Source of the DNA: Euzebyella saccharophila
GTDB taxonomy: Bacteria > Bacteroidota > Bacteroidia > Flavobacteriales > Flavobacteriaceae
Direction: 5' to 3'
DNA: 64,000 nucleotides
Assembly: GCF_014855495.1 (NCBI RefSeq)
Contig: NZ_JACYFJ010000001.1
Coordinates: 930,001-994,000, forward strand
Shown: piece after piece, positions 17,826 through 25,756 of the stretch
How the letters are laid out: every line of letters starts with the position of its first letter
Position numbering within the stretch: the first letter of the stretch is position 1
The notes under the pieces: model-generated
Seen by the model: the letters and a program-made list of their open reading frames with translations, nothing else
Database searches by the model: none
Told to the model about the DNA's origin: nothing
Position numbers and translations under genes: made by a program

Positions 17826-18792
17826 TGGTAGGTTCTAAGGGCTCAAATTTGAATTGAAGCATGTTTCTAGCCTTCTCGTTCGAGTAAATTTCCCTGTTCT
17901 TAAGTGATTTTACAGAGTTCTTGGTAATCCTTCTTCCCGTTTTAAAGAAAAGGTTTCGGAACCAATCAAACCAACGGCCTAATTCAAGCTGCCATTGTTT
18001 AAGTTCCTTTGTTGGAGGCTTAAGTCCCATAGCCGTAGTAATTTTAGTAAGAATTTGTTGGTAGCTCAGGTTTTCGGCTACAGCAATAAAACGCTCGTTT
18101 TTTATATCAGATTCCATAAGTGTAACCATCATGTTTACCACATCGCTAACTGTTATAAAACCCGTTCCTCCAGGAGGATAAAATGAATATTCTTTCTTTG
18201 CTACCCTAAAAAGGGAACCGCTTCCTGAGTTCCAAAAACCAGGGCCAATAATTACTCCCGGATTGACCATTACAACATTCAACCCCTCTTGGGAACCTCG
18301 CCAAACCTCCATTTCTGCAGCGTGTTTGGTAAGTGCATAAACATTGGCGTCCTGTGATGACCAAGGGTTCTCCTCATCCGCTTGACTTCCGTTAAGACTG
18401 TTACCTATTGCTCCAATGGTACTCACATAGCATAGCTTTTTGATTTTATTCGCTATGCACATGTTGACGATGTTCGCCGTCCCTTCGGTGTTTATCTTTT
18501 GTAGTTTTTGATAATCCCCGGGGTCAAAAGAAATAAAGGCAGCAGCATGATATACCCATTCCACCCCTATAAAGGCAGTTTCAAGCGGAGTAATATCATT
18601 GATATCGGCTTCGATCCATTCTATTTTATGAAATAGGTTTAAGGATGTTTCGCCATCATATCCAAAGATTTTTTTAACCCCTTGTAAATCGCTAGTTCTT
18701 CTGTGAAGGGCCCTCACTTTTCGCCCTTGCTTTAAAAGCTGCAGTAAAAGATGGGCTCCCACTAAACCTGTTCCTCCGGTCACTAAAATCAT
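17785..18792 (-). CDS. NAD-dependent epimerase/dehydratase family protein
   Basis: Extended short-chain dehydrogenase. The 335-residue sequence opens with MILVTGGTGLVGAHLLLQLL (NAD-binding TGxxGxxG). It continues with VYHAAAFISF, VSTIGAIG, and the catalytic YxxxK as YALTKHAAE, followed by NPGVIIGPG. Substrate is unknown; relatives act on nucleotide sugars or on 3-beta-hydroxysteroid-like or dihydroflavonol-like substrates. The C-terminal 80 residues are basic and less conserved. It is single on the minus strand and ends inside the convergent DUF4296 gene. Confidence 0.88.
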   Translation of the reverse strand: MILVTGGTGLVGAHLLLQLLKQGRKVRALHRRTSDLQGVKKIFGYDGETSLNLFHKIEWIEADINDITPLETAFIGVEWVYHAAAFISFDPGDYQKLQKINTEGTANIVNMCIANKIKKLCYVSTIGAIGNSLNGSQADEENPWSSQDANVYALTKHAAEMEVWRGSQEGLNVVMVNPGVIIGPGFWNSGSGSLFRVAKKEYSFYPPGGTGFITVSDVVNMMVTLMESDIKNERFIAVAENLSYQQILTKITTAMGLKPPTKELKQWQLELGRWFDWFRNLFFKTGRRITKNSVKSLKNREIYSNEKARNMLQFKFEPLEPTITFCSRKFLEENP

Positions 18793-18936
18793 ACGTCAAA
18801 TGTACTCATAACCCTTGAATTTATTATCTGACTTTCCATTGGAAAAAACATTATGACAGAAGCACATCTTTAAATAGTAATAATTGGGGAGCGCTATAAA
18901 AAGTGGTCTTTTGTAGCTGCTTTGCTTGTGCCTAGC

Positions 18937-18944
18937 TATATTTG
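18937..18944 (+). promoter_or_regulatory. Candidate promoter (-7 TATATTTG) for tyrS
   Basis: Exact TAnnTTTG match 25 nt before the tyrS ATG. A TTG at 18911-18913 sits 23 nt upstream, close to the usual 19-21 spacing of the -33 element. Confidence 0.5.
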
Positions 18945-18969
18945 CAAAAAATCTTTGAATTCGCTTATC

Positions 18970-20265
18970 ATGGCTACCAATTTTGTTGAAGAATTAAAAT
19001 GGAGAGGGATGTTGCACGATGCAATGCCCGGTACGGAAGAACACCTAATGAACGGTCTGCAATCTGCTTACGTGGGTATTGATCCTACCGCAGATTCCTT
19101 GCATATTGGGCATTTGGTAGGGGTGATGATGCTAAGACATTTTCAACTGGCCGGGCACAAACCATATGCCTTGATCGGTGGTGCTACCGGTATGATTGGG
19201 GATCCTTCCGGAAAATCTGCAGAGCGGAATTTACTGGATGAACCAACACTTAGACACAATCAAGAAGCCATTAAAGAGCAGTTGAGTAGGTTTTTGGATT
19301 TTGACAGTGCATCTGACAACGGTGCGGTCTTGGTGAATAATTATGACTGGATGAAGGATTTTTCCTTTCTTGGTTTTATCCGAGATGTAGGGAAACATAT
19401 TACGGTCAACTACATGATGGCCAAGGACTCCGTAAAGAAACGCTTGTCTACCGAGGCTAAGGAAGGAATGTCTTTTACAGAGTTTACCTATCAATTGGTT
19501 CAAGGTTATGATTTTCTTCATCTATACAGAGAGTATAACTGCACTCTACAAATGGGCGGGAGCGATCAATGGGGAAATATTACCACAGGTACAGAACTCT
19601 TGCGTAGAATAGGAAATGGAAAAGGCTATGCTTTGACCTGTCCTTTAATAACCAAAGCAGACGGAACCAAATTTGGTAAGACCGAAGGTGGGAACATTTG
19701 GTTGGATTCAGAAAGGACCTCTCCCTATCGTTTTTATCAATATTGGTTGAACACTTCTGACGAGGACGCTGAAAAATATATTAAGATATTCACCTTTTTG
19801 TCCAAGCAGGAAATAGAAGGGCTGGTGGAAGAACACAAACAGGCGCCGCATCTGCGTGCGCTTCAAAAACGTTTGGCAGAAGAAATAACGGTTATGGTCC
19901 ACTCTAAAGAGGATTTGGAAAATGCGCAAAAGGCCAGTAACATTCTTTTTGGTAAATCTACCTCGGATGACCTTAGAAAATTGAACGAACAGACCTTTTT
20001 AGATGTTTTTGATGGAGTTCCGCAAGCGGAAGTTTCCCGTACGGAAATTGAAAGTGGTTTGGATATGATCGGGGCTTTGGCCGATAAGACCGGATTCTTA
20101 GGCTCCAATAGTGAAGCCCGTCGCGAGTTAAAACAAAATTCCATTTCCGTAAATAAGGAAAAGGTAAAACCCGATTATCAAATTACGGAGGCCGATTTGA
20201 TCAATAATAAATACGTGCTCTTACAAAGAGGTAAGAAAAACTACTTTGTGTTGGTAGTATCCTAA
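18970..20265 (+). CDS. tyrS: Tyrosyl-tRNA synthetase
   Basis: Class I synthetase charging tRNA-Tyr. The ATG at 18970 ([13 protein letters not shown]) is preferred over the in-frame 18922 start, which would lie upstream of the promoter box. Motifs are HIGH as SLHIGHLVG, the tyrosine-binding [12 protein letters not shown] and [12 protein letters not shown], and the KMSKS equivalent KFGKTEGG. The C-terminal S4 domain (about 365-431) has SRTEIESGL...ISVNKEKV. The 431 residues are the normal length. A lipoprotein gene follows 75 nt later. Confidence 0.96.
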   Translation: MATNFVEELKWRGMLHDAMPGTEEHLMNGLQSAYVGIDPTADSLHIGHLVGVMMLRHFQLAGHKPYALIGGATGMIGDPSGKSAERNLLDEPTLRHNQEAIKEQLSRFLDFDSASDNGAVLVNNYDWMKDFSFLGFIRDVGKHITVNYMMAKDSVKKRLSTEAKEGMSFTEFTYQLVQGYDFLHLYREYNCTLQMGGSDQWGNITTGTELLRRIGNGKGYALTCPLITKADGTKFGKTEGGNIWLDSERTSPYRFYQYWLNTSDEDAEKYIKIFTFLSKQEIEGLVEEHKQAPHLRALQKRLAEEITVMVHSKEDLENAQKASNILFGKSTSDDLRKLNEQTFLDVFDGVPQAEVSRTEIESGLDMIGALADKTGFLGSNSEARRELKQNSISVNKEKVKPDYQITEADLINNKYVLLQRGKKNYFVLVVS

Positions 20266-20340
20266 ATAAATAGCGCCACTTTATTCAATAAAACAAGATT
20301 GGTTGCGTTAGATTTTAATAGTCTTTAAAATCTGATTGCA

Positions 20341-20871
20341 ATGAAGAATTTTGTGTACGCCCTGGTGGCCATTTTTGCCCTTGTGAGCTGCGATAAGCTA
20401 GATGAACTTACCAAATTTGATATTGAGTATAAAAGCAATGTAACTATCCCATCAACGGTGGGTATAGATGTTCCTTTTGATGTTTCTACTCCGGATGTGG
20501 AGACCAATTCCGAGTCAAAATTTGAAGTTAATGACACCCGAAAAGATTTAATTGAGGAAATTAGGCTTAAGGAACTAGTTCTGACAATAACCTCTCCTGA
20601 TGAAGCGGATTTTAGTTTCCTAGAGTCCATTGTTATTTATATTTCTGCGGAAGGATTGGATGAAATCAAAATAGCCGAGGAAGTTGAAGTGGATTCCAAT
20701 ACCGGTAATTCTTTGGATGTGGATGTGGTAGATGTAGACCTAAAGGAGTATATAAAAAAGGACGAGTTCAAACTGCATTTGGAAACTGTTACCGATGAGG
20801 TTATTAGCAGGGACCATGAAATTGAAGTGAATTCTACCTTTTTTGTAGACGCAAAAATATTGGGGCTTTAG
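20341..20871 (+). CDS. Hypothetical lipoprotein (176 aa)
   Basis: Signal sequence MKNFVYALVAIFALVSC with lipobox Cys at residue 17, followed by a very acidic mature domain (many Asp/Glu; VDVDVVDVDL near residue 128). The predominance of alternating beta-type residues (VTIPSTVGIDVPFDVST) suggests a beta-sandwich. No family recognised. The 3' end overlaps the convergent LuxE-like gene by 4 nt. Confidence 0.72.
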   Translation: MKNFVYALVAIFALVSCDKLDELTKFDIEYKSNVTIPSTVGIDVPFDVSTPDVETNSESKFEVNDTRKDLIEEIRLKELVLTITSPDEADFSFLESIVIYISAEGLDEIKIAEEVEVDSNTGNSLDVDVVDVDLKEYIKKDEFKLHLETVTDEVISRDHEIEVNSTFFVDAKILGL

Positions 20872-21845
20872 AGCACCATTAGATTACACCCGCGAACATC
20901 TGAATGATCGAACCTTCCTAGGATTTCAAAGCTACCGTCCGCATGCAATTTGCCTAAATCTTGGGTGGCAATAAAGGAACAGGAATATTGATTGGCCAAG
21001 TCAATGATATTGATACCTCCGCTCTTTCCGTTTTTTTGGAGGCTTAAAGGGTCTTCTGTATCCCTAATTAAGACTTTCATCCAGGGCGGAGTTTTAAAAA
21101 TTCCGTTTCCTTTGGAGTACGCTTGGGATAAAAGCTCCGTCATGCCGTATTCTGAATGGATGTTTTTTAAACCAAGACCATTTTGTAAAATTTTGTGAAG
21201 CTCTTCCCTAATTAGTTCTTTACGCCGGCCTTTCATGCCTCCTGTTTCCATTACTATGGTATTGTTTAGCTGTAAGGAGTTTTTTTCGGCAAGGTCCAAA
21301 AGTGCAAATGAAACACCGATCAATAAAGTTTTTTGACCTTGTTTTTCCAGTTCTACAAGGGTCTTTTCAAGTTTGTTCAAATCATTTAGGTAAAAGCCAC
21401 TTTTTGGATGGTTACTATCTTTTATGAGATAATCCGCCATATATATAAGCGATGAACCTTGGCGTTCCAAATAGGAGGGTAGCAAGGCTAAAATACAATA
21501 GTCCTTGATGTTTCCGTAAAAAAGTTCAAATGCTTTTGTAAAACTGTCCGTATATAATTTAGGGTCTAGGACGTAATGCTTACTTGTTATACTCCCGGTT
21601 GTTCCACTGCTGGTAAAAAGGGTTTCAGGAATTTCTTTGGTCGTTAAAATGTGTTTGGATTTAAAGAATGAAATGGGTAAGAAAGGTATGTCTTCAACTT
21701 CCAAAACATTATTTGGGCTCTTGCCCAAATGACTACAAAATTCATGGTACACCACATTATTTGCATACTGATATCGGAAAGTTTCTAAGGTGTGTTCCTT
21801 AAATTCCTGTGAGGTGGAAATGGAAAATAGCGAGTGTGAATCCAT
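20868..21845 (-). CDS. LuxE-like acyl-protein synthetase / acyltransferase
   Basis: Member of the LuxE / phenylacetate-CoA-ligase-like group of adenylate-forming enzymes that activate carboxylic acids. The 325-residue sequence shows FLPISFFKSKHILT (family N-terminus), the AMP-binding TSSGTTGS loop, METGGMKGRRKELIREEL, SEYGMTELLSQAYS (the Y/F-G-x-T/S-E motif), and a C-terminal LGRFDHSDVRGCNLMVL with the conserved Arg/Asp. Members with this layout occur beside O-antigen or fatty-acyl genes, but no such partners are next to it here, so its substrate is open. Confidence 0.83.
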   Translation of the reverse strand: MDSHSLFSISTSQEFKEHTLETFRYQYANNVVYHEFCSHLGKSPNNVLEVEDIPFLPISFFKSKHILTTKEIPETLFTSSGTTGSITSKHYVLDPKLYTDSFTKAFELFYGNIKDYCILALLPSYLERQGSSLIYMADYLIKDSNHPKSGFYLNDLNKLEKTLVELEKQGQKTLLIGVSFALLDLAEKNSLQLNNTIVMETGGMKGRRKELIREELHKILQNGLGLKNIHSEYGMTELLSQAYSKGNGIFKTPPWMKVLIRDTEDPLSLQKNGKSGGINIIDLANQYSCSFIATQDLGKLHADGSFEILGRFDHSDVRGCNLMVL

Positions 21846-22050
21846 AAATTATACTTGTCGCAAAAATACTGCAAACCATACTACCATACGAACCTTGTTG
21901 AGTTGTTAAAAAATTTAACAGTTGACCAGTTGGACAGTTAAAGTATTCTAATTAAGGTAAGATAGTTTACTATATGTTTTGAAGCGATTTTTAGACCTGT
22001 ACCTTTACCAAAATGCCCTATTGGGTTATAAGTAAACAAAATAGACACAG

Positions 22051-22482
22051 ATGATTCAGGTTAAAAACAATGACACGGTAAAAGTACATTACACAGGAAA
22101 ACTGGAAGATGGTAAGGTTTTCGATAGCTCTTTGGAAAGAGGGGAACCTTTGCAATTTACTTTAGGTCAGGGACAAATCATCCCGGGATTTGAAAAAGGG
22201 TTGATCGATATGAAGGTGAACGAGAAAAAAACCGTTAGCATACCCAAAGAAGAAGCTTATGGTGAACCTAACGATCAATTGATTCAGGAGGTGCCTAAGA
22301 ATCAATTACCGGAAAATATAGACCCACAGGTTGGAATGGCCTTGGTTTCGGAAGGGCCTAACGGTCAAAAAATCAATTTGGTTGTCAAAGACGTGAAGGA
22401 TAGCAGTATTGTGGTAGATGGTAACCACCCTCTGGCAGGTCAGGATTTAGTTTTTGATTTAGAGCTTGTGGAAATTCTATAA
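22051..22482 (+). CDS. FKBP-type peptidyl-prolyl cis-trans isomerase (SlyD-like)
   Basis: Prolyl isomerase/chaperone. Its 143 residues are an FKBP domain (VHYTGKLEDGKVFDSS ... LGQGQIIPGFEKGL) interrupted by an insert-in-flap domain (about 68-125, with IPKEEAYGEPNDQLI), which is the SlyD arrangement. The C-terminus LAGQDLVFDLELVEIL closes the FKBP fold. The His/Cys-rich metal-binding tail of E. coli SlyD is absent. No signal peptide, so it is cytoplasmic. It stands alone and is followed by a terminator. Confidence 0.92.
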   Translation: MIQVKNNDTVKVHYTGKLEDGKVFDSSLERGEPLQFTLGQGQIIPGFEKGLIDMKVNEKKTVSIPKEEAYGEPNDQLIQEVPKNQLPENIDPQVGMALVSEGPNGQKINLVVKDVKDSSIVVDGNHPLAGQDLVFDLELVEIL

Positions 22483-22503
22483 TCCACACAATTTTAAGAT
22501 ATG

Positions 22504-22534
22504 AAAGGCCCGTTTTTGCGGGTCTTTTTATTTT
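22504..22534 (+). terminator. Terminator after the FKBP gene
   Basis: A 9-bp stem (AAAGGCCCG / CGGGTCTTT, one wobble) followed by TTTATTTTA, 21 nt past the FKBP stop and directly next to the convergent T9SS gene. Confidence 0.8.
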
Positions 22535-22848
22535 ACAATGAGTTTCCGGTTTACCGTTCCTTCGTCCAATTCTATCTGCAGGACATAAATTCCCGGCTTT
22601 AGGGAAGCTATATAAAGCGTGTTGTTCCTTATTTTTTCCCTTAACACCGGCTTGCCAAAAACATCGTATGCCGTGAAACCTTTAGGTTGGTTCGCCGATG
22701 AAACTATTTTTACCGATTCTCCATATGCGGGATTGGGATATAGTTTCACTTCTGTAGTGGCTTCTTGTGGACCAATGGAAGTAAAGGATTCTTGCGCACA
22801 AATGGGTGCTGCCATAGTCACAAAGGCAATAATGAGTAGCAAGCGCAT
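22528..22848 (-). CDS. Miniature T9SS type A sorting-domain protein (106 aa)
   Basis: Consists of a signal peptide (residues 1-19, cleavage near ICAQ-ES), about 15 linker residues, and a complete type A T9SS C-terminal sorting domain (about 34-106: KLYPNPAYGESVKI, FTAYDVFGKPVL, IASLKPGIYVLQIEL, RKLIVK). There is no room for a cargo domain. Such domains normally direct export by the T9SS and attachment to the cell surface. A second protein of the same design follows on the same strand. Function unknown; it may be a stand-alone secreted beta-sandwich or a remnant of a larger protein. Confidence 0.82.
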   Translation of the reverse strand: MRLLLIIAFVTMAAPICAQESFTSIGPQEATTEVKLYPNPAYGESVKIVSSANQPKGFTAYDVFGKPVLREKIRNNTLYIASLKPGIYVLQIELDEGTVNRKLIVK

Positions 22849-23018
22849 GGTAATTGATTTGGGATCAATACGTTAAAAGTAGTTCAGAGAATTTAATTGG
22901 GCATAAAATTGTTGTGAATGCACAAAAATTGTAGGTTAGCATTCACGGCGAGTGCATTTCATCGAGAAAAAAGGAAAACTCAAAGTGGCTGTTCCAACGG
23001 TATAGGACAAAAAAGGTA

Positions 23019-23327
23019 TTACTTAACAATTAGCTTTCTAGTGGCCACGTTGTTAAGTTCAAAAACTCGGAGCACGTAAACTCCGGCATCCAGGTCCCTT
23101 AAAAATAATTCTTTACCTGTAATTTTCGTCTCAAGAACTTTAGTGCCCAAAACATCATAGATAGCTATTTGTTTGGGCGCATTTTTTGTAGTGCTTATAA
23201 AGACCTTGCCATCTGTTACCGGGTTAGGGTAGAGTTTTAACCCATCAATTTCTCCATTGCCCTGGCGAACTTGGCCATAGCTAAAAGAGATAAACAGCAT
23301 TGTTACAATCAAGTAAAGGTGCTTCAT
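23019..23327 (-). CDS. Miniature T9SS type A sorting-domain protein (102 aa)
   Basis: From the ATG at 23327 (MKHLYLIVTMLFISFSYGQ) there is a signal peptide of about 19 residues, then QGNGEIDG and a full type A sorting domain (LKLYPNPVTDGKVFI, IAIYDVLGTKVLETKI, LRDLDAGVYVLRVFEL, TRKLIVK). An upstream ATG at 23357 is in frame but would place 10 extra residues before the signal peptide. A TATATTTG box lies 28 nt upstream. As with its neighbour, no cargo domain is present. Both share the LYPNP and RKLIVK ends, so they may be paralogs. Confidence 0.8.
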   Translation of the reverse strand: MKHLYLIVTMLFISFSYGQVRQGNGEIDGLKLYPNPVTDGKVFISTTKNAPKQIAIYDVLGTKVLETKITGKELFLRDLDAGVYVLRVFELNNVATRKLIVK

Positions 23328-23354
23328 ATGGTAGGTTAAACAAAAAATGTACCA

Positions 23355-23362
23355 CAAATATA
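23355..23362 (-). promoter_or_regulatory. Candidate promoter (-7 TATATTTG) for the 102-aa T9SS protein
   Basis: Exact TAnnTTTG match on the minus strand. An upstream TTG is present, but at about 15 nt spacing, shorter than usual. Confidence 0.4.
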
Positions 23363-23427
23363 ATAAATCTTTATATCCAACGTTGCCGCGATTGTATAAA
23401 CGGTAGGGTTTTACGGGTAGAAAGCAA

Positions 23428-23451
23428 AAAACCCCGCATTTGCGAGGTTTT
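23428..23451 (-). terminator. Terminator of the TonB receptor/lipoprotein operon
   Basis: A 10-bp stem (AAAACCTCGC / GCGGGGTTTT read on the minus strand) with a 4-nt loop, followed by a T-run on the minus strand, 23 nt after the lipoprotein stop. Confidence 0.82.
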
Positions 23452-23473
23452 TCGTTAGCTCATTTACTAAAAT

Positions 23474-25714
23474 TTAGTTGAAACCAATGGCCCATCCTGA
23501 GGCCCACTCTGGCTCCCCACCTTTATTGCCAGCACCTGTAGCATCGCCTTCAGTATAGAAGTCGGTATTGGCACCTGCGTAGTTAGTGGCTTCGAAACCA
23601 GTTGCAGGACTAGCAAATTCGATAGTTGTAATTGCCAAGTTGTCTGCATCTATTCTAGCATTGGCTTCTACATCAGTATCCTTAACATTGATGCCTAAAT
23701 CAATACCTTCAGTATAGAAATTTTCAACAGTGAAACTACCGCCTCCTTCTTTAAAGAAAAGAGCTCCTTCAGATACTGGGCCTACTACTGTAATGTTAGT
23801 CAAAGTAGTAGTAGTAACAGGCGTGGCGTCTCCGTCATCACCGTTGTTAGAACCTTCAATGCCTGCTTTGGCACCATCTTTAATGTACCAGTTAGTTCCG
23901 TTACCTGTCCAACCATCTGCAAAGTCTATAGAATCATCTCCACTTCCAATAGAAACAAGATTTACACCGTCAACAGACCCGCCAAAGAACTCGATACCGT
24001 CATCACCGCCCATATAAGACTGAACGTTTTCGAAAGTAGTACCAGAACCCACACCGAAAAGGGAAACACCGTTGAACTCTTTATCGTTAGAGAAAGTAGC
24101 ACCGGTATATTCAACTCTTAGGTAAGTAATGCTACCGGAATTGTCCTCAGCATTTGCACCACCGTATGTAAGATCTCCTACCTCTGTAGTAACATCAACT
24201 CCTTTGTTGGTTGGGGCATCACCGGCGATAACCAAACCGCCCCAGTCACCTGGAGCAGGGTTTTCTACACCTGAAGTCATTACAACAGGTGCAGCGGCAG
24301 TACCATTGATATTGATGGTAGCTCCTCTTTCAACGCCAATAAAAGCAGCTGTGCCACCCGTAGCCTTGATCATGGTTCCGGCAGGAATGGTCAAAGAGCC
24401 ACCTTCTTTTACCACAAATCCACTAGTTAAGATGTATTCGATATTAGCATCTAATTCAACATCTCCGGTTGCTTCACCTGCTAGGTTTTGCTGAGATGAA
24501 GGGGCACTATTGCTAAGTCCGGTAGTCCATCCGGCGGCCCAATCAGGAGCAGCGGCACCATTACCGGCACCAGTGGCCACACCTTCGGTATAGAAATCCA
24601 AGTTTGTTCCTGCATAGTTAGTGGCAGCAAACTCAGAAGGAGTATCAGCAAACTGAATGTTGGAAATCATCAAGTCGTCAGCATCAATTCTAGCGTTGGC
24701 CTCAACATCAGTATCTTTAACATTGATACCTAAATCAGCACCGCTTACATAAAAGTTGTCAATAGTAAAACTACCACCGCCTTCTTTAAAGAAAAGGGCG
24801 CCTTCGGCAACCGGGCCAACTACTGTAATGTTAGTCAAAGTAGTAGTGGTTACAGGAGTAGCGTCTCCGTCATCACCGTTATTTGAACCTTCAATACCAG
24901 CTTTGGCACCATCTGCAATGTACCAGTTAGTACCGTTACCTGTCCAACCATCCGCGAAGTCTATGGAATCGTCACCACTTCCAATAGAAACCAAGTTGAT
25001 ACCGTCAACAGATCCGCCAAAGAACTCGATACCGTCATCACCGCCCATGTAAGATTGAACGTTTTCAAATTTAGTTCCTGAACCAACACCGAAAAGGGAA
25101 ACACCGTTGAACTCTTTATCGTTAGAGAAAGTAGCACCGGTATATTCAACTCTTAGGTAAGTAATGCTACCAGAGTTGTCGGCAGCATTCGCACCTCCAT
25201 AGGTAAGGTCACCTACCTCTGTAGTTACATCAGTACCCTTGTTGGTTGGTGCATCACCAGCAATAACTAAACCACCCCAATCACCTTGGGCAGGATTGGC
25301 AGCACCTGAAGTCATTACTACAGGAGCAGAAGCTGTACCATTGATATTGATGGTTGCTCCTCTTTCAACACCAATAAAAGCGGCAGTACCTCCGGCAGCT
25401 TTGATAGTGGTTCCGGCAGGAATGGTCAATGTTGAACCAGATTTTACAACATAAGCACCGGTCAAATTATAAGCTATGGAAGCATCCAATTCAGTATTCT
25501 CAGTAACTTCTCCTTCTAGGTCTTCAGTTTCTGCTGGCTCTTCACTACATGGAGTACATGAACCACCACAGTCGATACCGGTTTCGTCACCGTTCATTAT
25601 ACCATCACTGCAGGTAGGGTCGTTACTAGGTCCGTTGTCGTCATCGCTACAGGACACCACAAGTGTCAAAGCGGCCAGACCGAGCATTATGGAGAAAATC
25701 TTTTTTTTCATCAT
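23474..25714 (-). CDS. Surface lipoprotein with two tandem ~340-residue modules
   Basis: A 746-residue lipoprotein: signal with lipobox LTLVVSC (Cys22), an acidic spacer, and a Cys-rich motif (CSDGIMNGDETGIDCGGSC, residues 35-53) often seen as a calcium-binding-like repeat. Two near-identical modules follow, residues 66-410 and 411-746. Each contains Gly/Asn/Asp-rich, parallel-beta-helix-like sequence (TLTIPAGT, GDWGGLVIAGDAPTNKG, GVSLFGVGSG, YMGGDDGIEFFGG, SGDDSIDFADGW). No catalytic motif is recognised. It is downstream of, and probably co-transcribed with, a TonB-dependent receptor, so it may be the surface partner that captures a ligand. The modules are also highly similar in DNA, which implies recent duplication. 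Confidence 0.85.
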   Translation of the reverse strand: MMKKKIFSIMLGLAALTLVVSCSDDDNGPSNDPTCSDGIMNGDETGIDCGGSCTPCSEEPAETEDLEGEVTENTELDASIAYNLTGAYVVKSGSTLTIPAGTTIKAAGGTAAFIGVERGATININGTASAPVVMTSGAANPAQGDWGGLVIAGDAPTNKGTDVTTEVGDLTYGGANAADNSGSITYLRVEYTGATFSNDKEFNGVSLFGVGSGTKFENVQSYMGGDDGIEFFGGSVDGINLVSIGSGDDSIDFADGWTGNGTNWYIADGAKAGIEGSNNGDDGDATPVTTTTLTNITVVGPVAEGALFFKEGGGSFTIDNFYVSGADLGINVKDTDVEANARIDADDLMISNIQFADTPSEFAATNYAGTNLDFYTEGVATGAGNGAAAPDWAAGWTTGLSNSAPSSQQNLAGEATGDVELDANIEYILTSGFVVKEGGSLTIPAGTMIKATGGTAAFIGVERGATININGTAAAPVVMTSGVENPAPGDWGGLVIAGDAPTNKGVDVTTEVGDLTYGGANAEDNSGSITYLRVEYTGATFSNDKEFNGVSLFGVGSGTTFENVQSYMGGDDGIEFFGGSVDGVNLVSIGSGDDSIDFADGWTGNGTNWYIKDGAKAGIEGSNNGDDGDATPVTTTTLTNITVVGPVSEGALFFKEGGGSFTVENFYTEGIDLGINVKDTDVEANARIDADNLAITTIEFASPATGFEATNYAGANTDFYTEGDATGAGNKGGEPEWASGWAIGFN

Positions 25715-25756
25715 TACAAGGTTTAATAGTTAAATAATTGTTGTTTATTATTTAGA

